Origin: Actinocorallia herbida
GTDB taxonomy: Bacteria > Actinomycetota > Actinomycetes > Streptosporangiales > Streptosporangiaceae
Assembly: GCF_003751225.1 (NCBI RefSeq)
Contig: NZ_RJKE01000001.1
Coordinates: forward strand, 4,588,001 to 4,652,000
DNA length: 64,000 nucleotides
Direction: 5' to 3'
The notes under the pieces were generated by a model, which saw only the letters and a program-made list of their open reading frames with translations, made no database searches and was not told the DNA's origin. Position numbers and translations under genes: made by a program. Positions 1 to 8,633 of this stretch are shown in pieces (position 1 is the first letter of the stretch; every line of letters begins with the position of its first letter).

Positions 1-633
1 CAGTCCAAGCAGGTGTCCTCGGGTGAGGGCGGCCTGGTCGCCGGCCGGGCGGACCTGGTCGAGAAGGTGTACCGGATGGCCGACCTGGGCGCGGTGCGCG
101 GCGCGGGCGGGCTGCCCGACTGGGACGACGAGCGCGCCGTCCTCGGGGACAACCTGCGGATGACCGAGTTGCAGGCGGCACTGGTCATGGACCAGGCGCG
201 GATGCTCGACGACACGATCTCCCGGCAGCGGGCCCACCGCGCGCGGCTGCGGGAGCTGCTCGGCGCCGACGTCGCCCCGGCCGTCATCGACAGCGAGGCC
301 CCGGACCGGGACGCGGCCACGCACACCCTGCTGCTGGCGCGCGACGCGATGAGCGCGCAGCGGTTCTGCGCCGCGCTCCGCGCGGAGCAGGTGCTGGCCC
401 GCGTGGTCTGGCGGAAGACCTTCCCCGAATTCGGGGTGTTCCGGCGCGACGAGGGGCTGCGCAAGCACCTCGCCGCGCTGCCGGGGCCGAAGACGGCGGA
501 GGAGCTGGCCCCGCGGATCCTCAGTGTGCCGTCGTCGAAGTACGTGACCGAGGCCGGACTGGCCGCGGTCGCCGAGGCCGTCCGCGCCAACCGGGGCCTG
601 CTGGCCGAGAGCGCGCGGAACGGGGCGTCGTGA
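1..633 (+). CDS. DegT/DnrJ/EryC1/StrS-family PLP aminotransferase, C-terminal part
   Basis: This is the C-terminal 210 residues of a sugar-type aminotransferase that enters from the left edge, so roughly the first half of the protein is missing. The third visible codon (nt 7-9) is a lysine followed by VSSGEGG, which matches the Schiff-base lysine context of the DegT/StrS family. The family segment around DNLRMTELQAALVMDQ follows, and the tail ILSVPSSKYVTEAGL resembles the usual C-terminal helix entry. Family members transaminate keto-sugars, keto-cyclitols or aminoDHQ-type substrates in antibiotic pathways, and the substrate here cannot be read. The stop overlaps the next start as GTGA, which implies translational coupling. 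Being upstream of a glycosyltransferase-like gene supports an aminosugar or aminocyclitol role (inference). Confidence 0.88.
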   Translation, partial: QSKQVSSGEGGLVAGRADLVEKVYRMADLGAVRGAGGLPDWDDERAVLGDNLRMTELQAALVMDQARMLDDTISRQRAHRARLRELLGADVAPAVIDSEAPDRDAATHTLLLARDAMSAQRFCAALRAEQVLARVVWRKTFPEFGVFRRDEGLRKHLAALPGPKTAEELAPRILSVPSSKYVTEAGLAAVAEAVRANRGLLAESARNGAS

Positions 634-1730
634 CCGCGCGGGTGGCCGTGCTGGCCACGGCGTTCGGCTTCGGCCCGGCGGCCAAGGCCTGGAGCGTCGG
701 CCGGGCGCTGACCGCCGGGCACGGCGTGGACGTGCGCTACTTCGGGTCCGGCTGCGCGCTGGACTTCTTCGCCGCGCAGGGCCTGTGCCCCGACGGACCG
801 GCCGGCCCGGTTCCGGAGCACGACCCGGAGTTCCCGGCGGGATACGACGCGGTGGTCAACGTGCTGGCGCCGGAGCTGATCCCGTCGCCGGAGGTCGCCG
901 CGCTGACCCACTACGTCGACAGCCTCGGGTTCCTGTGGCAGCCGGCCGACGTGCCGCCGGACAGTCCGCTGCGCCGGGTGCGCGCCTACTACGCCCAGGA
1001 CCTCTTCGGCAGTGCCGAGAACCTGGCCCGGCTCGGGATGCCCGACGTCACCCCGGTCTCGGGGATCGTGGCCGAGACCGGGGTGCCGCCCGCCCGCCCC
1101 GGCCGCGACGGGTCACGTGCGGTGGTGCACCTCGGCGGCCTGGGCAACCCGGCGGGCACCGGTTCCGCGCGGGCGTACCTGCCCCTGGTCGAACGACTGC
1201 TGGTCGAGCTGCGCGAAGGCCCCCATGCGCTGACCGTGGCGATGAACCGGGCCATCGACGGGCTGTCGCTGACCACCGACGTACCGGTCGAGCACCTCTC
1301 CGGTGCGGACTTCCGCACCGCCGTGGCCGACTGCGCCGTGGTGTTCAGCTCGCCGGGCCTGACCACGCTGGTCGAGACGTCGCAGGCCGGCCGGGCCTAC
1401 GTCCCCCTTCCCCCGCAGAACTGGAGCCAGGTCGTCATCAGCGAGCGGATGGCCGCACGGTCCGGCCTGGAGATCTGGCCGTTCCTGTCCGCCAGGTACC
1501 GCCGGATCGACGAACGCGCCGACGAGATGGGCAAGGCCGCCGAGGTGCGCGAGATCAACCGCGACCTGGCGGCCGACCCGGACTTCGCGGCGGAGTACGG
1601 AGTCCTCGCGCTCCGTGCCGCAGAAGCGGCCGAGGCGCCCGCCGTGGGCGCTCCGTTCACAGGTGCGCGCGAGATCGCCGCCGCGGTCGCCGCCGACCTG
1701 GGCGCTCGAGACGACCTACTACGAGGGTGA
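630..1730 (+). CDS. GT-B-like glycosyltransferase homologue
   Basis: A 366-residue protein. The N-terminus (VAVLATAFGFGPAAKAW) has the look of a GT-B acceptor-domain start with a glycine loop and first Rossmann strand. Around residues 232-260 the segment VFSSPGLTTLVETSQAGR followed by VPLPPQNWSQ resembles the donor-nucleotide motif of MurG/UGT-type enzymes. I do not recognise an exact subfamily. The GTG start overlaps the stop of the aminotransferase, and the gene is followed within 10 bp by the LOG-family gene, so the three probably form one transcript. A cytosolic sugar-transfer step in a small-molecule pathway is inferred from context. Alternatively it could be a non-catalytic GT-B fold protein. 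Confidence 0.6.
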   Translation: MTARVAVLATAFGFGPAAKAWSVGRALTAGHGVDVRYFGSGCALDFFAAQGLCPDGPAGPVPEHDPEFPAGYDAVVNVLAPELIPSPEVAALTHYVDSLGFLWQPADVPPDSPLRRVRAYYAQDLFGSAENLARLGMPDVTPVSGIVAETGVPPARPGRDGSRAVVHLGGLGNPAGTGSARAYLPLVERLLVELREGPHALTVAMNRAIDGLSLTTDVPVEHLSGADFRTAVADCAVVFSSPGLTTLVETSQAGRAYVPLPPQNWSQVVISERMAARSGLEIWPFLSARYRRIDERADEMGKAAEVREINRDLAADPDFAAEYGVLALRAAEAAEAPAVGAPFTGAREIAAAVAADLGARDDLLRG

Positions 1731-1738
1731 GGGCACGG

Positions 1739-2416
1739 ATGCAGACCCACAACGGGCTCGACGCGGCACTGCGGTCCATCGCGGACGAGCTGACGGTCGT
1801 GCGCGACTGGCACCAGGTGTCCCGGTCACTGGAACAGGGCAGGTTCGCCACGGTCTTCGGCTCGGCCCGCACGGAACGCGGCGCGCCGTCCTACGAGATG
1901 GCCCGGGAGCTCGGCGAGGCGCTCGCCGAACGCGGCTGGGCGGTGGTGACCGGCGGGGGGCCGGGCATCATGCAGGCGGCACGGGACGGCAGCGGCGACA
2001 CCCGTTCGCGGTCGGTGCGGATCGAGATCCCGGGCGAGGAGCCGGAGACGGTCCTCGACCGCACCCGGGCGATCACCGTCGCCACCTTCGCCCTGCGCAA
2101 GCTGCTGCTCATCCACGACATCGACGCGCTGTTCGTCTTCCCCGGCGGTGTCGGCACCTTCGACGAGCTCTTCGAGGTGCTGGTGCAGCAGGACACCGGC
2201 AGGCTGCGCCGCATTCCCGTGGTGCTGGTGGAGCCGGAGGGCGGACGCCTGTGGGACGCGTGGCTGCGCTTCATGGACGAGCACCTGATGCAGAGCGGCC
2301 TGGCCAGCCCGTCGGTGCTGGCGAACCTGAGGTCGGCGAAGTCCGTCGATGCGGCGCTGGCCGCCGTGGCCGAGCCGGCCGGGCGGGCCCTGGCGGAGAT
2401 GGACGGACGGGCTTGA
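1739..2416 (+). CDS. LOG-family (TIGR00730-like) nucleotide phosphoribohydrolase
   Basis: A 225-residue Rossmann protein. It carries the two LOG signatures: TGGGPGIMQAA at about residues 70-80 and PGGVGTFDE at about 137-145, the latter with the catalytic glutamate. LOG enzymes cut the N-glycosidic bond of nucleoside 5'-monophosphates; in cytokinin metabolism they release the free base. The ATG was chosen because GAGGGTGAGG lies just upstream and because an earlier start would sit inside the preceding gene. Its place inside a biosynthetic-looking operon suggests it may release a base or ribose phosphate from a nucleotide intermediate, as LOG-like proteins do in some nucleoside pathways (inference). 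A housekeeping role is not excluded. Confidence 0.85.
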   Translation: MQTHNGLDAALRSIADELTVVRDWHQVSRSLEQGRFATVFGSARTERGAPSYEMARELGEALAERGWAVVTGGGPGIMQAARDGSGDTRSRSVRIEIPGEEPETVLDRTRAITVATFALRKLLLIHDIDALFVFPGGVGTFDELFEVLVQQDTGRLRRIPVVLVEPEGGRLWDAWLRFMDEHLMQSGLASPSVLANLRSAKSVDAALAAVAEPAGRALAEMDGRA

Positions 2417-2456
2417 GGACGACGGCGACCGGGAGCAGCGGGAGGAAGGCGAGATC

Positions 2457-4217
2457 ATGTGCGGCATCGGCGGCGTACTGACCATCGGCGGCGGAGAGGC
2501 GAGCGGCGCGAACTCCGCCCTGTTCGAGCACGCGCTGGGGCACCGCGGCAGGTCGGGGCGCGGTTCCTACACCGGCGGGCGGATCTCGATGCACTGCGCC
2601 CGGCACGCCGTCATCGCCCTGGCGGAGGCCGAGCAGCCGCTCCACGACGCCACCGGCGGGTTCGTCATGGTGGGCAACGGCGAGGTGCTCAACCACCGCG
2701 ACCTCATCCCGCGGCTCACCCCCGAGCGGCGTGACCGCCTGCGCCCGGGGGACCTCCAGGTCGCGCTGGAGCTGTTCGCCGCGCACGGTCCCGCGGCGTT
2801 CGAGGACCTGCGCGGTCCGTTCGCGCTCGCGGTGTGGGACCGGGCGCGGGAGCGGCTCACCCTGGTCAGGGACCGGCTCGGGGAACGTCCGCTCTACTAC
2901 TTCGACGACGGCGCGGAGTTCGTGTTCGCCTCCGAGGTCCGGTGCCTGGAGGCCGTGCTGCGCGGTCGGCTCACGCACGACGACACGAGCCTGCTGACGT
3001 TCCTCGGACTGGGCCGCTGCACCGGTGCGCGGACCATGTACCGGGAGATCAAGGCCCTGCCCCCGGGCGAGGTGCTCCGGGTGGACCTGCGGGACGGCGC
3101 CCGCGCCCGGCGGCGGCTCTCCCCCGTCTCCGGCCTGCGTGACGGACTCGCCGACCCGCCCGGCGACGCGGAGGTACTGGACCTGCTGGACCAGGCATGC
3201 CGCCGGGTGCTGGTCGCCGACCGCCCGCTGGCGGTGGGCTTCTCCGGCGGCATCGACTCCACGGTCGTCCTCAAGGCGGCGATGGACCGGACCGACGTCG
3301 CCGCGGTCATCACCGTGTTCTCCGCCGCCGACCCGGACGAGGACGAGAACCTGCGCCGTGCCCGCGCCGTGGCGCGCCTGCTGGGGGTCGAGGTGACGGA
3401 GGTCCCCTTCGCCCTCCCGTCCTTCGACGCGACGCTGGACGTGCTGCACACGACGCTCGACCAGCCCTGCGCCGAACCGCTGGTGCTGCACAACGACGCC
3501 CTGCACACCGCCGCCGGGGCGCACGCCGGGGTGCTGCTCGGCGGACACGGCGCCGACGAGGTGTTCGGCGGCTACGCCCGCTACCCGGTCCTGCTGGCCG
3601 ACGGCGGGCGGTCCGCCACACGGGCGTGGATGGCGGCGTCGCCGTGGGAGCGGTGGAACCGCGCCGCCGGGTGGCCGCGGCTCGTCGCGGAGCTCGTCAG
3701 CCCGGAGTTCGCGGCGGCCGTGGACCTGCCGGAGGACGCGCTGGACCGGCCCGTTCCCTACGGAAGCGCCGAGGACACCGACCCCGTGCTGTTCGGGCAG
3801 GCGCTCGACCTGTTCCGGCTCATGGCCTACGACAACTTCCGCGCGACCGACGAGAACGGCATCGTCCGCGGGGTGGAGGTGCGCTCCCCGTTCTTCGACC
3901 TCGACCTGATCGCCGGCGCGTTCGCGCGGCCCGTCGGCCGGCGGGTCGACGCCGCGAACCCGAAGGGCCTGCTGAAGCGGAGGTTCGAGGGGACGCCGCT
4001 GGCTCCTGCCTTCGGCGCACGTAAAGTCGGGTTCGACGATCATTTCCCCTATCCCGCCTGGATTTCTGGGAACCTGCCGCATTTCTCGGAAATGATCGCG
4101 GAGGGCCCGCTGGTGAAGATGGGCCTGCTGCGCGACGGAGTGGTGCCCCGATTGTCCGAACTCGACTGGCGATCGCAATGGCGGCTGTTCGCCCTTTCCG
4201 CATGGTTGACGCGGTGA
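2457..4217 (+). CDS. Asparagine synthetase-like glutamine-dependent amidotransferase
   Basis: A 586-residue class II amidotransferase. The start MCGIGG puts the nucleophilic cysteine at position 2, which fixes the ATG. NGEVLN and RDRLGERPLYY are the usual glutaminase motifs. The synthetase half has the PP-loop FSGGIDST near residue 262, then GGHGADEVFGGY near 362, and VRSPFFDLDL and the lysine of PKGLLKR further on. All catalytic elements look intact, so an active ATP-dependent amide-forming enzyme is expected. In secondary clusters this family amidates or cyclises unusual acids rather than making asparagine. The neighbours (aminotransferase, GT-like, LOG) favour that reading, but true AsnB activity cannot be excluded from sequence. 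Confidence 0.9.
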   Translation: MCGIGGVLTIGGGEASGANSALFEHALGHRGRSGRGSYTGGRISMHCARHAVIALAEAEQPLHDATGGFVMVGNGEVLNHRDLIPRLTPERRDRLRPGDLQVALELFAAHGPAAFEDLRGPFALAVWDRARERLTLVRDRLGERPLYYFDDGAEFVFASEVRCLEAVLRGRLTHDDTSLLTFLGLGRCTGARTMYREIKALPPGEVLRVDLRDGARARRRLSPVSGLRDGLADPPGDAEVLDLLDQACRRVLVADRPLAVGFSGGIDSTVVLKAAMDRTDVAAVITVFSAADPDEDENLRRARAVARLLGVEVTEVPFALPSFDATLDVLHTTLDQPCAEPLVLHNDALHTAAGAHAGVLLGGHGADEVFGGYARYPVLLADGGRSATRAWMAASPWERWNRAAGWPRLVAELVSPEFAAAVDLPEDALDRPVPYGSAEDTDPVLFGQALDLFRLMAYDNFRATDENGIVRGVEVRSPFFDLDLIAGAFARPVGRRVDAANPKGLLKRRFEGTPLAPAFGARKVGFDDHFPYPAWISGNLPHFSEMIAEGPLVKMGLLRDGVVPRLSELDWRSQWRLFALSAWLTR

Positions 4218-4327
4218 TCAGCGAGCCCGGAACGCGACGGGCCACTGCGCTAGGATCGGCCGCGAGCGCGCCGGATCGCCATTCCCTTGATGATTCGAAT
4301 CCCTTGACGACACGAACGGGTGATGTC

Positions 4328-5491
4328 GTGAGCCGATCGTTCGCCGTACTGATCCGCGGCCTTCCGGGGACGGGGAAGACGACGACGGCCGCCCTGCTGC
4401 GGGATGCGCTCAACCCCTCGGTGCGCGTGTCCAACGACTCCGTGCGCTACATGGCGCAACCCCGGGACTTCACCGCCTTCACCCTGGAGGCGTCCGAGCG
4501 GGCGTGCCTGGACCTCGCGATCTCCTACTGCGACAGCGGCTTCCTGCCCATCCTCGACGGCGTCTACGAGGACGTCGACTTCCTGGAGGGCCAGGCCCTG
4601 CGCCTCGAACGGCGGGGGTGCAAGCTCATCGTCGTCTCCCTGGCCGCCGAGATGGCCGACCTCGTGGAGCGCAACGATCTCCGTGACCCGCTCCAGCGGA
4701 TGGACGAGACCCGGCTCCACCGGCTCCACGCCGGCTACCGGACGACCGGCTACGCCCTGCCGATCCGGGGCAAGCTCCCCGAGGAGGTCTGCGACGACCT
4801 CCTCGACATCATCGAGCGGGAGCGGCCCGCGGAGGAGGAGGCCCCGATCGGCGCCGACGAGGTCGACCTGCTGTTCATGCGGCACGGCGCCCCCGACTAT
4901 CCGGCCGGGGTCTATCCGGATCCGTTCACCCTGGGTCTGTCGGCGCGTGGTCGCGCCGAGGCCAGGGCCGCGCGGCCCGCGATCCGGCGGTTCGCGCCGG
5001 ACGTCGTCCTCGGCTCGGACTTCGCGCGGGCGGTGGAGACCGCCGAGCTCGCCACCGCGGGCCTCGAGCTGAAGACCGAGACCACCGAGGCGCTCCGGGA
5101 GCGCGTGTTCCACCAGCTGGTCGGCCGGGAGGTCGCCGCCGTTCTCGCCGAGATGGGCGAGGACGGCCGGCACGTCATGGGCGGGAACAGCGACCTGGTG
5201 GAACTGCCCGGCGACGAGTCGTACGCCGACGCGCGTGAACGGGTGCGCGACTTCTTCGACGGCCTGCCCGCGCGGTACGGCGGCAAGCGGATCCTCGTCG
5301 TGGCGCATGGGGGGCCGCACCAGTGGCTGGTGGAGCGGGCGCTCGGCGTCGACCTCCGAGGGGTGCGCCGGTACCGCTGGGGCACCGGGTGCTTCAGCCG
5401 GTTCACGCTCTCCCCCCGGGAGACCCGGCTCGAGGCGATGAACCTCCCCCCCGGCGCGGTGGTGTCCGGCCTGGACCTGGGCGCCGTGTAG
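4328..5491 (+). CDS. P-loop kinase fused to histidine phosphatase
   Basis: A 387-residue two-domain protein. Residues about 1-165 form a small kinase: Walker A GLPGTGKTTT at residues 10-19, then a DGVYEDVDF element. Residues about 180-387 are a histidine-phosphatase (phosphoglycerate-mutase-like) domain with MRHGAPDY carrying the phospho-accepting histidine, GSDFARAVETAELA, PGDESYADARERV and a second catalytic histidine in VVAHGG. The layout recalls 6-phosphofructo-2-kinase/fructose-2,6-bisphosphatase, but the kinase half looks more like AAA/zeta-type small-molecule kinases. The GTG at 4328 is preferred because a start at 4178 would overlap the previous gene by 40 bp and add a tail unrelated to either domain. 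Substrate unknown; probably a phosphorylated sugar or cyclitol (inference). Confidence 0.8.
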   Translation: MSRSFAVLIRGLPGTGKTTTAALLRDALNPSVRVSNDSVRYMAQPRDFTAFTLEASERACLDLAISYCDSGFLPILDGVYEDVDFLEGQALRLERRGCKLIVVSLAAEMADLVERNDLRDPLQRMDETRLHRLHAGYRTTGYALPIRGKLPEEVCDDLLDIIERERPAEEEAPIGADEVDLLFMRHGAPDYPAGVYPDPFTLGLSARGRAEARAARPAIRRFAPDVVLGSDFARAVETAELATAGLELKTETTEALRERVFHQLVGREVAAVLAEMGEDGRHVMGGNSDLVELPGDESYADARERVRDFFDGLPARYGGKRILVVAHGGPHQWLVERALGVDLRGVRRYRWGTGCFSRFTLSPRETRLEAMNLPPGAVVSGLDLGAV

Positions 5492-5590
5492 TACTCGCCG
5501 CACCTCTCGATCCCGACCCCCTCGATGCCGGTCCCCCTGATCCCGAGCCGCGGCGCCCCCGGACCGCACAGGCTCCGACCGAGGACGATC

Positions 5591-6964
5591 ATGGAATCTT
5601 GGGAGTCGCGGACCCGCCCGGCGTGGTTCCGGGAAGAGTTCGAGCAGCACCGGAGTTCGAGGGGCGCTCCCCTGCGCCTCGTCTACATACCCACCCACCG
5701 CGACTGCCCGGAGGTGCTGGGGGCCGTCGTGGCCGAGGTGCTGACCGCGCGGGAACGCTCCACCGACGAGTTCCGGCTCCTGCTGATCGACGACCGGCCC
5801 GCCGCGCTGGCGGAGGAGAACCGCCGGGCCGCCGAGCGCGCCGCCGAGGAAGCCCGCCAGGTCGTCACCTGGCTGGGGACCGACGCCTGGGCCGAGTTCG
5901 TCGCCGGGCTGGTGGCGCGCGCCGGGCTGTCGGACGCGGAGTCCGCGGAAGCCCGCGAGGCGCTCCTCAAGCCCACCGGTTCCTACGCAGGAGGCATGAA
6001 CAAGGCCGCCCTGGTCGCCGCCCGCCTGGGTTCGGCGACCCTGCACCGGCGCGACAGCGATGAGTTCCCCGCCTACGACGCGGTCTCCGGCGCCGGCACG
6101 TTGGAGGTCGAGATCGCGATGCTGGGCACCGCCCTGCCGACCGGCTCCGGCGGGCACGCTGCGCCGTTCATGGTCGGTTCGAGCGTCGACGGCGAGCCGA
6201 CGAAGGACCACCGCGACCTCGAGGAGGCGGGCGCGCGCTTCGGCGCCGAACTCGAAGCGCTCAGCCGCAGGCGCCGCGCGCCCGGTGAGGAGCGGGCGGC
6301 CGTCGTCGGGGGCGATATCGCGGTCGGGGCGGGGCTGCGCGTGGAACGGGACCTCGTCGGCCGGACCCAAGTGGGGGTGTCCGCCTCTCGGGAGGTGCAC
6401 CACTGGATCCCGGAGATGCCCGCGGTGGGCGTGCTGGGCACCGACCACTTCCAGAAGGGCCTGCTCTACCAGCTCGGGCTGCCGGTGTACTGGCACCCGC
6501 TGCGCGCCTACCACCGGTACGAGCCGTGGCGCGCCGACCAGGCCGACCCGGAGCAGCTCGCCCGGTACGCGGTCTCGGAACTGCGCCACGCGGTCCTGCG
6601 GCACTACTGGAAGACCGCGAACGAGGTCATCGCCGGGATCGGGCCCGGCCTCTTCACCGGGAACGGGGCGTTCAGGTCGGATCTGTGCGCCGACGCGTTC
6701 ACCGGGGCCCTCATCGCGGACCTCGGGCCCGCCGAGGCCGTCGCGGACGCGTTCGTGGACGTCTACACCAGGGCGGCGGACGCGGCCGCCGGCGCCGCCG
6801 CCGAGCGGCTGCGGATCCGGGTGAAGGCGTTGCGGGAGGAGCGCCCGCGGGCGGTCGGGTACGTGCGCGAGGCGATCTTGGAGTTCGCCCGGTTGACGCG
6901 GTTGTGGCCCCGCCTCGTCGGCGGGGCGCGCTCCCTGGGCGCGGTCGCGCGCCCCGGTCGGTAG
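5591..6964 (+). CDS. GT-A-like protein of unknown specificity (possibly DUF6271-type)
   Basis: A 457-residue protein. It opens with a GT-A-like first strand (LRLVYIPTHRDCPEVLG), a following LLIDDRP strand, and YAGGMNKAALVAARLG then LHRRDSDEFP at about residues 135-160, where the D-S-D could be the metal/nucleotide-binding DXD element. The C-terminal half is helical and carries many Trp, His and Tyr residues, for example VYWHPLRAYHRYEPW. I have a tentative memory of actinobacterial DUF6271 proteins looking like this, but cannot confirm it. The ATG at 5591 is preferred over an earlier in-frame start at 5525, whose extra 22 residues are proline-rich and unlike a domain. It sits between the kinase/phosphatase fusion and the ABC-F gene on the same strand. 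Confidence 0.5.
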   Translation: MESWESRTRPAWFREEFEQHRSSRGAPLRLVYIPTHRDCPEVLGAVVAEVLTARERSTDEFRLLLIDDRPAALAEENRRAAERAAEEARQVVTWLGTDAWAEFVAGLVARAGLSDAESAEAREALLKPTGSYAGGMNKAALVAARLGSATLHRRDSDEFPAYDAVSGAGTLEVEIAMLGTALPTGSGGHAAPFMVGSSVDGEPTKDHRDLEEAGARFGAELEALSRRRRAPGEERAAVVGGDIAVGAGLRVERDLVGRTQVGVSASREVHHWIPEMPAVGVLGTDHFQKGLLYQLGLPVYWHPLRAYHRYEPWRADQADPEQLARYAVSELRHAVLRHYWKTANEVIAGIGPGLFTGNGAFRSDLCADAFTGALIADLGPAEAVADAFVDVYTRAADAAAGAAAERLRIRVKALREERPRAVGYVREAILEFARLTRLWPRLVGGARSLGAVARPGR

Positions 6965-7009
6965 TGTTGCCGGGAAACCCGACTGTATCGATGGAGAACC
7001 TGATCTCGC

Positions 7010-8629
7010 ATGGGGCATGTGGAAGTCGCGCACGTCGATTACTTTCTGCCCGACGGGCGGATGCTGCTCAACGACGTGTCGTTCCGCGTCGGGGAGGGCA
7101 GCGCGTGCGCGCTCGTCGGCGCCAACGGGGCGGGCAAGACGACGCTGCTCCGGCTGGTCTCGGGTGAGATCCAGCCCGACGGCGGTTCGGTGACCATCAG
7201 CGGCGGGCTCGGCGTGATGCCGCAGTTCGTCGGGTCCGTCCGCGACGATCGCACGGTGCGGGACCTGCTGGTGTCGGTGGCCCCGCCCGCCCTGCGCGTC
7301 GCGGCCTCCGCCGTCGACGCCGCCGAGCTGGCGCTGATGGAGCGCGACGACGAGGCCGCGCAGATGGCCTACGCGCAGGCGCTCAGCGACTGGGGCGAGG
7401 TCGGCGGCTACGACGCCGAGGTCACCTGGGACATCTGCACGATGGCGGCGCTCCACACGCCCTACGAGCAGGCCCAGTGGCGGGCGGTGCGCACGCTGTC
7501 CGGCGGCGAGCAGAAGCGGCTGGTGCTGGAGGCGCTGCTGCGCGGCGCCGACGGCGTCCTGCTGCTCGACGAGCCGGACAACTATCTCGACGTCCCCGGC
7601 AAGCTGTGGCTGGAGGAGCGGCTTCGGGAGACCCGCAAGACCGTGCTGTTCGTCTCGCACGACCGCGAGCTGCTGGACCGCGCGGCGGAGAAGATCATCA
7701 GCGTCGATCCGGGCCCCGCGGGCAGCCATGTCTGGGTGCACGGCGGCAGGTTCGGCACCTACCATGAGGCGCGTGCGCAGCGGTTCGCCCGGTTCGAGGA
7801 GCTGCGCCGCCGCTGGGACGAGCAGCACGCCCAGCTCAAGAAGCTCGTGGTCGACATGCGCCAGTACGCCAAGCGCAGCGACGAGATGGCCTCCCGCTAC
7901 CACGCCGCGCAGACCCGGCTGCGCCGGTTCGAGGAGGCGGGCCCGCCCGACGCGCCCCCGCGCGAGCAGAAGATCACCATGCGACTGCGCGGCGGCCGCA
8001 CGGGGATCCGGGCCGTCACGTGCGCGAACCTGGAGCTGCGCGGCCTGATGAAGCCCTTCGACCTCGAGGTCTTCTACGGCGAGCGGGTCGCGGTGCTGGG
8101 CTCGAACGGCTCCGGCAAGTCCCACTTCCTGCGCCTGCTGGCCGGCGACGACGTCGCGCACGACGGGCTGTGGAAGCTCGGCGCCCGGGTCGTGCCGGGG
8201 CACTTCGCCCAGACGCACGCCCACCCCGAGCTGTTCGGGCGCACCCTCGTCGACATCCTGTGGGCCGATCACGCGAAGGCCCGCGGCGCGGCCATGAACG
8301 TGCTGCGCCGCTACGAACTCGACGGCGAGGGCGACCAGCCGTTCGAGAAGCTCTCCGGCGGCCAGCAGGCCCGGTTCCAGATCCTGCTCCTGGAGATCGG
8401 CGGAGCCACGCTCCTGCTGCTCGACGAGCCGACCGACAACCTCGACCTCGCCTCCGCCGAAGCGCTCCAGCAGGCCCTGGAGGCCTACGAGGGGACCACG
8501 CTGGCGGTCACGCACGACCGATGGTTCGCCCGGTCCTTCGACCGCTACCTGGTCTTCGGCTCTGACGGCAAGGTGCGCGAGACGTCCGATCCGGTCTGGG
8601 ACGAGCGCCCCGTCGAACGCGAGCGGTAG
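7010..8629 (+). CDS. ABC-F family ATPase, ribosome-protection/resistance type
   Basis: A 539-residue protein with two ABC domains and no membrane segment, the hallmark of ABC-F. The first has Walker A GANGAGKTT and signature LSGGEQKR; the second has GSNGSGKSH and LSGGQQAR. Both have Walker B plus catalytic Glu (LLLDEPDNYLD, LLLDEPTDNLD). The linker (about residues 250-325) is charged and helical (EELRRRWDEQHAQLKKLV), as expected for the P-site tRNA-interacting motif. Such proteins displace ribosome-targeting antibiotics or rescue stalled ribosomes. In a biosynthetic cluster it is a plausible self-resistance gene, implying that the product acts on the ribosome (inference). The gene converges on the methyltransferase gene only 4 bp away. 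Confidence 0.9.
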   Translation: MGHVEVAHVDYFLPDGRMLLNDVSFRVGEGSACALVGANGAGKTTLLRLVSGEIQPDGGSVTISGGLGVMPQFVGSVRDDRTVRDLLVSVAPPALRVAASAVDAAELALMERDDEAAQMAYAQALSDWGEVGGYDAEVTWDICTMAALHTPYEQAQWRAVRTLSGGEQKRLVLEALLRGADGVLLLDEPDNYLDVPGKLWLEERLRETRKTVLFVSHDRELLDRAAEKIISVDPGPAGSHVWVHGGRFGTYHEARAQRFARFEELRRRWDEQHAQLKKLVVDMRQYAKRSDEMASRYHAAQTRLRRFEEAGPPDAPPREQKITMRLRGGRTGIRAVTCANLELRGLMKPFDLEVFYGERVAVLGSNGSGKSHFLRLLAGDDVAHDGLWKLGARVVPGHFAQTHAHPELFGRTLVDILWADHAKARGAAMNVLRRYELDGEGDQPFEKLSGGQQARFQILLLEIGGATLLLLDEPTDNLDLASAEALQQALEAYEGTTLAVTHDRWFARSFDRYLVFGSDGKVRETSDPVWDERPVERER

Positions 8630-8633
8630 CGCC

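Noticed and set aside
4205-4256. TTGACG and TAGGAT as a promoter before the kinase/phosphatase gene
   Set aside because: The spacing (40 bp) is far from the ~17 bp needed, and no better -35 lies upstream of TAGGAT.
4250-8515. Very long open frame on the minus strand opposite the kinase, GT-A-like and ABC-F genes
   Set aside because: Its composition (Arg, Gly, Val, His, Gln-rich, no domain) is the mirror of the high-GC coding strand; the plus-strand genes have complete motif sets.
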